Shown one piece after another: positions 1 to 10,296 of a DNA stretch of 64,000 nt (positions are counted from its first letter, which is position 1; each line of letters opens with the position of its first letter). This stretch comes from Triatoma infestans (taxonomy: Eukaryota; Arthropoda; Insecta; Hemiptera; Reduviidae), in contig JAAEAF010005089.1 of NCBI GenBank assembly GCA_011037195.1, positions 16,201 through 80,200 of the forward strand. The letters are read 5' to 3'. Made by a program: the position numbers and the translations under genes. The notes under the pieces are model-generated. The model had not been told where the DNA came from, made no database searches, and saw nothing but the letters and a program-made list of their open reading frames with translations.

Positions 1-415
1 CAAAATTAGAGTTTCTTAATTCTTCTTACAACCAACGATCAGTTACTAACGGTAAAACTGTCTTACTTTTATCAGAACTAGATCAACAAGATTTCCATAT
101 TTACTGGAATTCCTCATGATTTCTAAGACTTCACTTTGAGAAAATCTCCATTGACAAAGTCATCATTCTCCTCTTTTTGGGTATCAAGTCAACTGTTATA
201 TGATATGTTTTGCCAGAAATTATATTATAAATATAATTAAAGAAAATTATGATTTGAGAGAAAAATGCAAGTTGGTTAGAAAAAAAAATGATAAAACCCA
301 GCTAGAAGACACCGTTACAGAAGAATTCATAGAACCTAGTCACTTTTGTCTTTTTGCCCCTTCTCACAGGGGAGGATTTGAACTACCAAGAGAAGGCATT
401 CTTTCAAGAAAGGGT
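1..415. other. AT-rich stretch, no gene seen
   Basis: Open frames of about 70-106 codons here run into the neighbouring LINE fragment and encode nothing recognisable. No promoter or RNA gene is evident. Confidence 0.5.
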
Positions 416-901
416 CTATTATTATTATTTGTCTGTGGGGAGGGAAACCCTACGCTATCCAAAGCCTCACTGGGCCCATATAGCTACCCCAAGAAAAATA
501 ACAACAAGCCGGGTCTATAACAAAAATCCAGACCCGGATCTAATCCATCTAGATTCACCGCAGTCCGAATAAATCGGACAATAACCTTAAGCGGAAATAG
601 CCTAAGCTCTTCCACAGACATCCTGTTCCGAGACAAAGGTCCTGAACCTCATTGCCTCACAACACATATCAGGCAATCTGTCATAAGATGGATGGGTGTT
701 TCCTCCTCTGTCTCACAGACTCTACAAGATGGATCCGGCATTAGCCCCATTACGTAGAGATGTCACCTTAAACCACAATGTCCAGTAAGTGATCCAACCA
801 GAGCTCCGTGAAAGGCACAACAACATCTCACAGCTATTTCCCAGACCCCGATGAATATCTTGGACTGCCGACAACCAACTGAGTTCATCCATAAGGATGA
901 T
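416..901 (-). mobile_element. 5'-truncated LOA-type LINE copy (3' end)
   Basis: Read on the minus strand, this matches the last part of the complete LINE at 29038-34077. It covers the region after RNase H, the C-terminal Cys/His segment and the 3' UTR, and it ends at an AAT repeat (tattattatta on the plus strand at about 415-428). The shared 3' UTR contains the conserved stretch with 'gctatatgggccc' and 'ctttggatagcgtaggg'. The coding part has stops and small indels, so it is dead. The 5' break lies next to a short TAGA repeat at about 899-912. I could not find a convincing target-site duplication. Confidence 0.85.
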
Positions 902-1319
902 AGATAGATAGCTAGAATTTTTATTTATAAGTTATTTACATATAATATATAGACACTTTGGAAACAGGAGTACAAATGCACATAGCATACACCGTCCAGT
1001 GAGCTTAATAAACTGTAGACAAAGTGTAATTAATTACAATTATCCGGGAAAAAGAAAAGAAAAAAACCCAATGAGTTTATGAAAAGTTAGCTTCTAAGGA
1101 TACTCTTGTGCCTATAATCAAGTGTCATAGCGTAACTGGCTACGGACCGGCAGAGAGGTTTTGGGTGAACAGTGATGTTTTTGTGATGTTAGTCACAAGC
1201 AAAACGAAGGAATTTATTTTGGACAATTTAGAGTTTGGAAAGGTTGCTCTTACATAATATAAAGCTCCAAGCTGAACAGGCATAAGTGGGCATCGGACGG
1301 ATTACAACTTTATAGAGGA
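902..1319. other. AT-rich spacer, no gene seen
   Basis: The spacer between two LINE fragments holds a short TAGA repeat at its start and otherwise unremarkable AT-rich sequence. Confidence 0.4.
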
Positions 1320-1975
1320 TTAATTTGTTTTTTGTGGGCAGTTTAACCATAAGGATGAATGTTGTGAATACTGTCCATGACTGGAAGCCTGACAGACATG
1401 TGCCAGAAGACACGCCAACCTAATTTCCTCACAACTCAGGCAATCTGTCATAAGATGGATGGGCGTTTCCTCCTCTGTCTCACAGACTCTAGAAAATGGA
1501 TCCGGCATGAGCTTCATTAAGTAGAGATGTCTTCTTAAACCGCAATGTCCAGCAAGTGATCCAACCAGAGCTCTGTGAAAAACACAACAACATCTCACTG
1601 CCATGTCCGATCCCCCGATGAATATCTTGGCTCGGAACCAATGAAAGGGAGAGAGGCGCCTAATTTGGCAAACCTATCCACTTCTTCATTCCCAAAAATT
1701 TCCATATGATCTGGTATCCAGACTGGAAGGACAGCCTTCACAGAAAAAAGCTCTTCCAGTCTTTTTGAACATTCTAACACCAACCTGGAAGTGAAGACGC
1801 ATGAACTCAGCGCCTTCAACGCATCCTGGCTGTCCGAGCAGATACAAACACCTTTTAAGTTAGTGTTACGTACCCTCTCATCCAAAACACAACACAGAAT
1901 AGCATAAACCTCAGTCTGGAAGACCGTGGTCCATTCACCAAGAGATAAGATAGGGTCTAAATTCTGCACTCAACC
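1320..1975 (-). mobile_element. Rearranged LOA-type LINE fragment (RNase H and C-terminus)
   Basis: On the minus strand from 1975 downward this encodes an RNase H core (EVYAILCCVLDERV, then CSDSQDALKAL, then PDHMEIFGNEEVDRFAKLGA), closely related to the ORF at 30317-33979. It then jumps directly to the C-terminal segment with the Cys-x2-Cys-x8-His-x4-Cys motif (CETEEETPIHLMTDC). A block of about 90 bp that should lie between these two parts (TCLSGFQ region) is found instead after the Cys/His segment, at about 1345-1425. So the copy is broken and internally rearranged. Stops and frameshifts separate the parts. Confidence 0.85.
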
Positions 1976-3875
1976 AGATGAGTCTGATTTGGACATTCTA
2001 CAGTAAAGATCAGTGTCAGTCATAAGTTAAAACATAAGAGTTTGATCTAGCTAGGTTCTGTATATCAATAAGCATACTATTGTGATATTGTGAAATATTT
2101 AAATTCACTTAGAGAATAATATACTTATTTCAAAAACAGTGGTGATCTCTTACTTATTTTCTAATACTTCTCTCTCTCTAAACATTGACACTCACAAGCC
2201 CCTTTACAAAACCGCTCACGCCATAATGCTACTCAACAACACATCACACCAACGACATTTCATATAACCCGTAATGAAAAATATTCAGTTTTTTTCTAGA
2301 AATAATTGGCTACTGATCTTATTACCTCCAAATCAATCGGGAGATAAAGGACTTGGAGAGCTTCAGTTGATACTGTTCTGCTTAACCTAACCATTAGCAA
2401 GAGTATAGAACGTTGAGTAGCCAGAAGATGACTTGTGATTGTTGACTTTAGAGAACCATGTCGTAGATTGTTAAACGACCTGAGCTAGAATATAATTTAT
2501 ATATATTATCTTTACAGTCTTATTTTAAGGCCCTAATCTTTCCTGGTAATCTGGCTAAGCTTAGTTTACTATCTAATATAACATCTAATGGCTCACCCAG
2601 TTCTGTCTGCTCGCGCCAAAACACTCAATTTGTTTTAGCGACAAGTGGTTGTGCCCGCAAATTTCTCTTTTTAATAGGATAGCCACAGTTTACCCGAAGA
2701 TACTCTTGCCTCTTATTGGCTGAACACCACACAACTAATTTCTCCAAAGCACCAGAGGCGTTTGATTCTAATTGAGACCTGCTATTTCACGTCAATAAGA
2801 AACGTCAAATCGTCAGCTTAAGCAACTTTTTGATTCACTCCAGAGAATTCGGATTGTTCACTCCAGAGGCGAGTTTTGCGTCAGCCCATAGCTTTCATAA
2901 ATAAAAGTTAAATTTTTCAAATATATTGTAGGACCCAGTACTGTTCTCTGTCCATTCTTGGGTAGTGATGTCTGTATTGCGAGTACACTGCTCGGTGGCC
3001 CGCAGGGTATTGAGAAGGCTTCGGGCCAATGACCACAGAAAACAATTTATTCGTAAAAAAACTTATTTTTCATATTCTGCGGGGACATCAAAACAATTTC
3101 CTAAATTTGATAAGATCACAGTATTTTTCTATATTAGCATTAAATGAAATATACATATATAATATAGATTTTTTTAACTAATTGGAAACTTGTGCGCGAA
3201 AACGTGAGGTGAAGAAGTGAACCGAGCATTATAATTAGACCGCTACAACCAGATATATGGTTGATTACTTCCAAAAATAATGTTACCTAGAGGAAATTAT
3301 TCAATTGTTAAAATGATTTTTATTTAGAAATAAGAGAGGAAAATATCTTGACATTTCCTCTTATGATATCCTCTTCCTAAATGAGGTTATATTTTTAACT
3401 TACACTTCTGATTGGTGGAAATTACCTTCATTATTTTTTTCCCCATTAAGATTTTTATCTTTATTTGTCACTATGGATACGCAGCCAGAAAAAAAAGAAA
3501 AGAAAAAAAAAAAACGGGTAAAAATCTTTTATAAGCTTAGCAGTATTAGATCAATAAATTATGATGCTGGGAAGCACGGTACAATTAAAAAGTGAACCAT
3601 TCAATATTTAATGCTTTACTTGTTCAAATAAAAGTAGTTACAATAAAGACGATGTAAATAGATTGTTGAGTTTTATTACTTTGTTAATATTTTTTATTGA
3701 AATATTCTATTGTATTACAACAATCTGTTCAGCAAGAGTTGTATTCAATACCTATTTAAATATAGGACAATAAAATATATCTATGAAACTATAAACCAGT
3801 TTGTAGATAATTGATTATTAAAAATAAGATCTCATTTGAAACACCCATACAACATTCTATTACTGCAATTATTTT
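1976..3875. other. AT-rich sequence with one dispersed repeat
   Basis: No gene is supported. It contains a repeat at 2125-2280 (listed separately) and a segment at about 2870-2935 that resembles 63595-63655 ('taaataaaagttaa', 'tttttcaaatatattg'). A 60-codon frame at 2965-3147 has no recognisable features. Confidence 0.5.
2125..2280 (+). repeat. Dispersed repeat, paired with 40695-40850
   Basis: Both copies share 'agtggtga', 'cacaagcccctttac' or its near match, a CA-rich 'caacaacacatcacacc' type stretch and 'acatttca', in the same order and spacing. The nature of the family is unknown. An LTR or leader region of an LTR element is one possibility. Confidence 0.6.
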
Positions 3876-4965
3876 TATTATTATTATTTTTTTAAATTTA
3901 AGGCGCGTCAACAGCAATATACAGGGTATCCCATTTACGGACCACTTTTGAAATAACTCTTAAACGAAGAAAGATATAAAAAAAGTGAACATAACGTTTG
4001 TTGAAGTATTTGCGCTCTAGTATATGATGGTGTTAATGTTATTTGATTTTATTGCCGCCTTACACCTGAAATCGTTGATTGAAAGTTGCAATTTCCTTTT
4101 GACCCCCACTTTTTACTACTGTATTGAAAACTACTAAAAAAAATTAAGGATAATGCCGTTAATTTCACTTCAATATTTCAAACCGTTGCCGAGATATTCA
4201 ATCATAAAGATTAAATTTTCGTCGTTTTTTTCCTATTTTTCTTTGTTTCATAAACTAAAATTAAAAGCGGATTTTCTTATTAATTTCTAATAAATAAGAG
4301 AGTTCAAATGCTGACAACAGTTAAAACCTATTTTAAAACCATAAGGGACTTAAAAATCATGTAAAACATCATTAAAATCATCATTAAAACAAAATTCCAG
4401 TTTATTTACCAAAATCTATAAAAAAAAAAAAAATTCCTATTTATTTAATATGACCTTCTTGGCTTAACCTGCACAAGCGCAGTCGCTGCTCAACGGATGA
4501 AGTCGCTAACCGTATCATAACTGCCGGTATTGCTAAGCAGGTTTGGATTAAGTCCTCTCTAAAGTTGTTGGTTCCCTGACATAAATTTTTCTTTGAAATA
4601 TCCCCAAAGAAAAAAATCAAGAGGGGTTAAATCTGGCGATCTGGAGGTTCAGCTTACCGGTCCCTGTCTCCCGATCCAGCAGCTACTGAAATCTCATTCA
4701 CTTTTCTTCTCGCCAGTTTGCTCGTTTAAGAGTTATTTCAAAAGTGGTCCGTTCAAACTGGGATACCCTATATATATGGCCATTGCCTCTCGGAGAATTC
4801 TTAGTGCACTGTTGGCCACCGGACAGTATTCTCCCGTTATAGACAACACTATGCATCACCGCATAGTAACCTGTTTAGGCTCCTAGGGAGGGAAGATCTA
4901 AGAGCAGCGCTGTATTCGCGTGCGAGTTTAGTGCGCCAACCATTGAGCTAATCCCTTCCCTATAT
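3876..4965 (-). mobile_element. tRNA-derived SINE, split by a mariner derivative
   Basis: This belongs to the window's main SINE family. On the minus strand the tRNA-like head lies near 4910-4965 and the body at 4771-4910. The 3' end, 'ttaaatttaaaaaaataataataat' in sense, lies at 3876-3919. The sequence 'aaggcgcgtcaaca' at 3900-3914 is the conserved 3' body, and its continuation is found 850 bp away at 4771. The element between (3922-4769) inserted into the SINE. The head sequence is degenerate compared with the copies at 25761 and 43882. Confidence 0.8.
3922..4769 (-). mobile_element. Internally deleted DD41D mariner-type element
   Basis: The ends form terminal inverted repeats of roughly 40-50 bp: 'cagggtatcccattta' with 'ggaccacttttgaaataact' on the left, and the reverse complement on the right, both next to TA dinucleotides as expected for the IS630-Tc1-mariner superfamily. 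On the minus strand at about 4560-4690 a degraded frame still reads WIGRQGPVS, then RSPDLTPLDFFLWGYFKEK. That is the third catalytic Asp region seen in the element at 8987-10296. A stop lies inside the match, and the N-terminal half of the transposase is missing. It is a non-autonomous relative of the 9-kb element, with different TIR sequence but the same 'TCCC' core. Confidence 0.8.
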
Positions 4966-4984
4966 TACCGTAGTTTATACAATT

Positions 4985-5135
4985 ATACAATTGGAAATAT
5001 TGTTTTCCAATCTAAGGGCAGCATTGCTGGATTCGAACCCGGGACTTCCGCGTGGATGTTTAGGGCGCCAACCATTGAGCTAATCCCTTCCCTATATTAC
5101 CGTAAAATACAGTTGTACAATTGGAAATATTGTTT
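4985..5135 (-). repeat. Second SINE head with duplicated flank
   Basis: The 68-bp block at 4936-5003 (SINE head 'gcgccaaccattgagctaat' through 'ttggaaatattgtttt') is repeated almost exactly at 5069-5135. Between them is a SINE B-box-like segment ('ggattcgaacccggga' at about 5030-5045). A tandem duplication of about 133 bp covering the SINE head and its host flank explains this better than two independent insertions. Confidence 0.75.
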
Positions 5136-5404
5136 TTAACTTAAGATTTTTTTCTCAGTTGTACAAATGAAAAAATAAGAGGAGTTGATAGGTACATATA
5201 CATATCCAAGGGCAGGTAAAAGTTTTTGAAGTAATTATATTGTAGTTCTAGAAGAGTGCCAAAAACAAACCTTAGTACACTTGAAACCTACGGTCACACA
5301 TTTCTCATAACTGCCAAAGAATCAAAGCTCCAGAAGTTTGGTGTGAAATACAACCCACAACTTACTTTTACTGTCGTTCGAGTGGTGGGGTATATACTTG
5401 TAAT

Positions 5405-5735
5405 GGTACCGCAAAGATAATGCAACCACAGCAGAGAGAAGAGAGGCCCTCTCTGGTTAAAAGACTACTCTCTGACTTAGGCAGGCTAGAGTGGGAACCT
5501 GCATATAAGCCAGTGAGAATCTATCTAAAGGATGTATCAGATACAACCATAACTGTACATCGCATCGTGTCATATCTTTACTCACACCATTCATTCTATC
5601 ATTTTCATTATAAAGTCCAGTGCAGTTAGTGTAAACATAGCTACTTTATATTAGTGTCTTCATATCTCGTTCATTTAATCAAACCTAATTTCTCTCCTCG
5701 ACAACCCCATTATAATACTGGTTAACACAAATGGC
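5405..5735 (+). mobile_element. LTR-like unit
   Basis: The layout resembles the units at 18822 and 50745. It starts with 'caaccacagcagagagaag', has a TATA-like 'gcatataag' near 5505, the motif 'ataaagtccagtgcag' near 5610-5626, and an ending around 'ccccattata'. Similarity is structural and patchy, so exact boundaries are uncertain. No coding sequence is attached, so if it is an LTR it is a solo one. Confidence 0.4.
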
Positions 5736-6042
5736 AGATCATAATTGAATGTGTTAATATTGTAATCCAGTAGACAGCGCCAAAACAATGATCATATTCA
5801 AATAAAATTGGAAATCTGACGTCATAGATTCCTCAGAACACCCTGAAATCAATTTTTCTGGGAAAAAGTTTATAGAAAATCGTTGTCTGTCGTTTCCTCA
5901 AAAAAATTCCAAAAAGCTCAAAACTTTTATATATATATGCTAACCTCAATATTATTCGGTTGTAGAAACATAAATTGCACTGAAGTCGTAATTATTAGAA
6001 AAAAGTTACAATTTTTGTTATTAAACACTACACACACGTAGT
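5736..6042. other. AT-rich spacer, nothing recognised
   Basis: No open frame or repeat of note is seen up to the foldback at 6043. Confidence 0.4.
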
Positions 6043-6640
6043 AACATAACCTTATAACCTCCCGCATACAATTAACAAGTATAGTTGTAACAGAAACATT
6101 ACGTTGAAGTCAATTCTCTGCACGAACTTGATAACCTTACTCTGTATCTTTGGATGAAAATTCCGAAACAGGTCAAGAATATGAAAAATGTGCAAATCCC
6201 AAAAAGGGTAAACTTTGCTCTTCCTCGAGGATAACAAAATATCAGTGTTCCTGGCCCGCCCCCCCCAGAAAAAATTAAACAAGTGAAAGATGAAAATTGG
6301 GTGGGTCCGCAATGCTGGATAACATCTGGTATTTTATCCGTCGTAGCGTGCATATTGATTTTGTTACTGAACGGTTTCGGATTTTCATCCATCGTCAGAT
6401 CAAGTTCACCAAATTCGTGTAGTGAGTTCATGTTTCTGTTACACTCACACTTCATTGAACATAACCTTATAACCTTCCCATATATAATACAACCAACAAG
6501 TGTGAGTGTAACAGAAACATTGCGTTGAAGTGAACTCTCTACACAAACTCGGTGAATTTGCTCTGACGATGGATGAAAATCCGAAACCGGCCAGCAACAA
6601 AATCAATATGCATGCTACGACGGATAAAATACCAGATAAG
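6043..6640. repeat. Foldback repeat with three related arms
   Basis: A unit beginning 'aacataaccttataacc' occurs three times: direct at about 6043-6175, inverted at about 6324-6475, and direct again at about 6467-6640. The last two form an inverted repeat with arms of roughly 130 bp and a short centre, so a transcript would fold into a long hairpin. Shared landmarks are 'gtaacagaaacatt', 'gatggatgaaaa' and 'gctacgacggataaaatacc'. Because of the symmetry, opposite strands give near-identical peptides (GILSVVACILILLL), which should not be taken as a gene. Confidence 0.85.
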
Positions 6641-7560
6641 TGAAAGTTATTTTTCTTTTGGATACTATACGAAGTTAAAACAAAGTCGTTGAAGCTATTT
6701 TTGATAAAATCCTGAAAATCTAAAAAGACACTGAGTTTAGGTCGCGGCACCTTTGACAGATTAACTTTGCCTCGCTATTTCTAAATTGTTATTTCATCTC
6801 CCGCATATTTCCCACGCCTCCCCGCCTTTTACCTCTCACTCTCTCTCTCTCTCTCTTGGTGGTGGGATCGTAGGCGCCATTTATCTCTCCGGGTTCGCGC
6901 CTTATTTATTTTTCCCACACTCTTCAAACGTTCTCTTCCTATAAAATTACTTCACTTGTCTTCTGCAGTTCGCCTGAACAGTGTTTGTGCGCACTCTTAT
7001 TCTGTCACCCGACTAGCTAACCTCTGTTTTACCGCTTCTTCTTAGTCTTTGTGTACTGTTAATTTCGCCTTTAAATTTTGTGTCGCCTTATACGCGCCTA
7101 TTCGCCGTGTTAATTAGTAACACTCATCTCTATGCGCCATCACTTTCACGAGGCTATTTCACCTGCAACCTAGTGGACTCGCCATCACCCGCCGCTTCAA
7201 CAACGGCATCATCCGCTTCTAAAGGATCATTCCAATCCTTCTACACTCACCTGAGTTCCTTTCTTTCGCCACTCACACACCCACACCCACACCCACACCA
7301 CCACACACAGATACACCACCTCTTCCTTTCTCAGTCCGCCATTCGTCTCATCAACCCTTCTTCGATTCATCACTCACCGTCACCAAAGGGTAAGTCTCGA
7401 TTTCATTGTTTTGCATTATTATTCATTTTTATTTTTCACCCGCTACTTGCCATCTGGCCTTGGGTGTCTGCCGCGCAGACACTAAGTAAAGACTTATTTC
7501 ACGTTGATATTCTTTGGGTCTCTGCCAAAGAATTCTGACTTTCTGAACTGGCCATCTGAT
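6641..7560 (+). promoter_or_regulatory. Possible promoter and first exon
   Basis: A CT-rich tract (CTCT repeats at 6836-6856) is followed by 'cctataaaatta' at about 6949 and a C-rich, less AT-biased segment. Then comes 'ccaaagggtaagt' at about 7383-7395, a strong match to a 5' splice donor. A 152-codon frame at 7080-7538 is rich in Ser, Pro and His, crosses the donor and resembles no family. Alternatives are an LTR or chance. No downstream exon was identified. Confidence 0.25.
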
Positions 7561-8300
7561 TGCAAATAATTCTCAACTTGTATCTAGTATAACCATTACA
7601 AAATCTACAATCAATATTCTCCCATAATCTGACCACTTTGTTACTATCAAGCGTATTCGAAGCTAACTATCCCAGCTATAATAATTCACAGTACCTAACC
7701 CATTGTATTTGTGTGGGTCTTTTTTTTTTTACTTTTTTTTTTTTCTACAGTTTGGTAGCTATTGGCTTATAAATATCCATTTATTTATCTGCTCAATATA
7801 ACCTCTTATATCGGAAATGGGATTGGGAAAGAGGAAGTAAAATTTTCCGCACACCAATGATGACAACCTTGTATGAATGAGAAAGGTATGCCGATGTGAA
7901 TATGGCTTTAATTAAAACGACACCACTGTCCTCCATAGAAAATGGATGATATATGAAATAATTTTACTAACGTTACGTTTAAGAGAACATACCCCTACCA
8001 TCTAAACCATTTCTCATTGGTTTTCATTAAAATTTTTTTACCTTACTCAGGATATCTATGTATATATCCTGCCAAGCGGGCAGCTTGCCTGTCCATTCGC
8101 TAACAATTATTTATTATTTATTCATAGCTAATTTAAGTGAAGTTATTGGACATTTTTTTTCGAGGTTTATTGATCAGTTCAGATAGTCGCTGTTTTGTGA
8201 TTCATTTAAGTATAACAAAAAAAGAAGAAAAAACCATCGATTTTGCAACTCAATTTATAATCACTTATTTTTACTTCAGAGTCCTAATATTATTATTATT
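7561..8300. other. AT-rich spacer, nothing recognised
   Basis: Only T-runs (about 7720-7744) and short meaningless frames are seen. Confidence 0.4.
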
Positions 8301-8460
8301 ATTATTTTAAATTTAAGGCGCGTCAACATCTATCATTGGCGCCCGGAGCCTTCTCAGTGCTCTGCCAGCCTCCAGACAGTGAGCTGTTTAGGCTCTTAGA
8401 AAGAGAAAATCCAAGAGCAGCACAGCTGCACTCGAAACTGTGACCTCCACGAAATTCCAG
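8301..8460 (-). mobile_element. tRNA-derived SINE copy, head degraded
   Basis: In minus orientation the 3' AAT tail is at 8291-8306, followed by 'taaatttaaggcgcgtcaac' and the body with 'ggcgcccggagccttctcag'. The central piece between 'cagacagtgagctg' parts is shortened relative to the copy at 14170. The tRNA-like head is partly lost near 8440-8460. Confidence 0.8.
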
Positions 8461-8986
8461 TGCCTATTACTATTGTTATAAACTTAAATTTATTATTAGT
8501 TCATGTATGTTTTTATATATGAATGTATGTAAAAAATACAAAGTAAGATATGTGGAGATTGACAAAAACGACTTTGGCATGGATGCTGATCGTTACGCAT
8601 ACGGTATTCACAGATACATTTGGCCCACGGTTTTATTCCTGCTTGATTTAATTTATTTGATATTAAAAGTCTGATTAAAAAAATATAAATTTTCTTTTGT
8701 AAACATTGCATTATTTATAAGTGATTAGTGTAAGTAACTTCTCAACACTACATTGTATCTTGTAAAATAGATGTTGAGGTTCGGTCATAAAAGAAACTCT
8801 TTTTAAATTTTCACCGACGTTTCGGCAAATTTATTGCCTTCTTCAGGGTCTGTACAAAGGTTTTAATACAAATCAGAACAAAAGAAAAAACAACATAAAA
8901 TATAAACTTGAAATAAATATTTTCAAATAAAATTTTTTTTAAAATAAACTATACAAATAAACTGAATAAAGAGTATATATATTATA
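8461..8986. other. AT-rich spacer with a short dispersed repeat
   Basis: At about 8752-8860 lies 'gtaaaatagatgttgaggtt', then a hairpin-rich segment 'cgacgtttcggcaaa' with 'gccttcttcagggtc'. The first part recurs at about 25590-25620 ('gtaaaatgggtgttgaggtt'). I recognise this style of sequence as a dispersed insect repeat but cannot name the family securely. Confidence 0.4.
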
Positions 8987-10296
8987 TCGGTTGTCCCAAA
9001 AGGTACTTTACAACTTCACAATGCAATAACTTGAATTGTAATTGATGTACAGAAAATAACTTTAGTTTATCTAATGCTCCATCTCATAAAGTTTTTTTTC
9101 CCTCGTGTTTCAGATAACAGGAAACAAGAATAAGAATAATGGCGTCCCCACAAGAAAAGGCACAATGTGTGAAGTGGTTTATTGAAACCAGATCTGACAT
9201 TCAGACACAGAGAAACTTCAGGACACGATTTAACAAGAATCCACCCTCTCGACCATCAATAAGAAAGTGGTACAACAACTTCATGGAGACAGGCTGTGTT
9301 GATGTAAAGCCTCATACTGGCCGGCCCGGAACGAGTGATGCAGACGTCGAACGCATACGTGTAGCTTTCCAGCGTTCGCCACAGAAGTCGATTCGAAGGG
9401 CCTCACAGGAACTGCAAATCCCTCGCACAACAGTGCACAGGGTACTCCGAAAACGTCTTCAGTTGTACCCATATCGTCTGCAATTACTGCAGGCACTTGA
9501 GCCAAATGATAGACCGAAGCGCATGCAATTTGCTGTGGAAATTCTGACACGTGTGGAAGAGGATAACAATTTCCTTAATAATGTGGCTTTCTCCGATGAA
9601 TCGACTTTTCATGTGTGTGGAAGAGTCAATACACACAATGTCCGCATCTGGGGGTCAGTAAACCCACATGCTTTGAGAGAAGTGGTGCGTGATAGCCCCA
9701 AAGTTAATGTGTGGTGTTGTGTCATGATTGATCGCATTATTGGACCATTCTTTTTTGCAGAAAACACAGTTAATGGTACCATTACCTTGACATGCTGCAG
9801 ATGTATCTGATACCTCAATTAGCTGATCGACAACCAACAGTCTTTTTTCAGCAAGATGGTGCACCACCACATTGGGCTCTTAACGTGAGAGAGGTCCTGG
9901 ACGTCACCTTTCCGCAACGTTGGATTGGAAGAGGTGGCCCCATTTCCTGGCCTCCTAGGTCCCCTGACATGACACCCTTAGACTTTTTTCTCTGGGGTTA
10001 CGTTAAAGACAAAGTTTATCGTACTCCTGTCAATGATATCAACGATCTGAAGAACAGAATCACCGATGCCATTGCCACTGTTGATGAACACATGTTACGG
10101 CGAGTGTGGATGGAAGTTGAATACCGATTAGATATCGTACGTGCCACAAGAGGTGCGCATATTGAAGTGGACTAAACAAGGAAAAACACTTTATGAGATG
10201 GAGCATTAGATAAACTAAAGTTAGTTTCTGTACATCAATTACAATTCAAGTTATTGCGTTGTGAAGTTGTAAAATACCTTTTGGGACACCCTATAT
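8987..10296 (+). mobile_element. Nearly intact DD41D mariner-type transposon
   Basis: Long terminal inverted repeats flank one transposase gene. The left TIR is about 8987-9098 and the right TIR about 10182-10296. They match over roughly 110 bp with few differences, beginning 'ggttgtcccaaaagg' and 'gggtgtcccaaaagg' respectively, with TA-rich flanks. TIRs this long are unusual for mariners, which often have about 30 bp. The good preservation of both ends and the gene suggests a fairly recent insertion. An internally deleted relative sits at 3922-4769. Confidence 0.9.
9139..10175 (+). pseudogene. DD41D mariner-type transposase, one frameshift
   Basis: The gene encodes a transposase that would cut and paste the element at TA sites. 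The start is ATG at 9139, and the protein would be about 345 residues. Residues 1-120 form the DNA-binding part (KWFIETRSD, then GRPGTS, then helix-turn-helix-like RTTVHRVLRK). The catalytic triad is visible: Asp in FSDESTFHV (codon at 9595), Asp in FFQQDGAPPHW (9856) and Asp in SPDMTPLDFFLWG (about 9982). There are 41 residues between the second and third Asp, the spacing of the DD41D group (rosa/visitor-type). One base appears to be missing at about 9783-9790, after ENTVNGTI. This ends the first frame at 9810, and the second frame carries the rest to 10175. Apart from that single shift, no stop is seen, so it was inactivated recently. Confidence 0.9.

Noticed and set aside
6283..6750. Two similar hydrophobic peptides on opposite strands
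   Set aside because: They are the two faces of one inverted repeat, not a gene pair.
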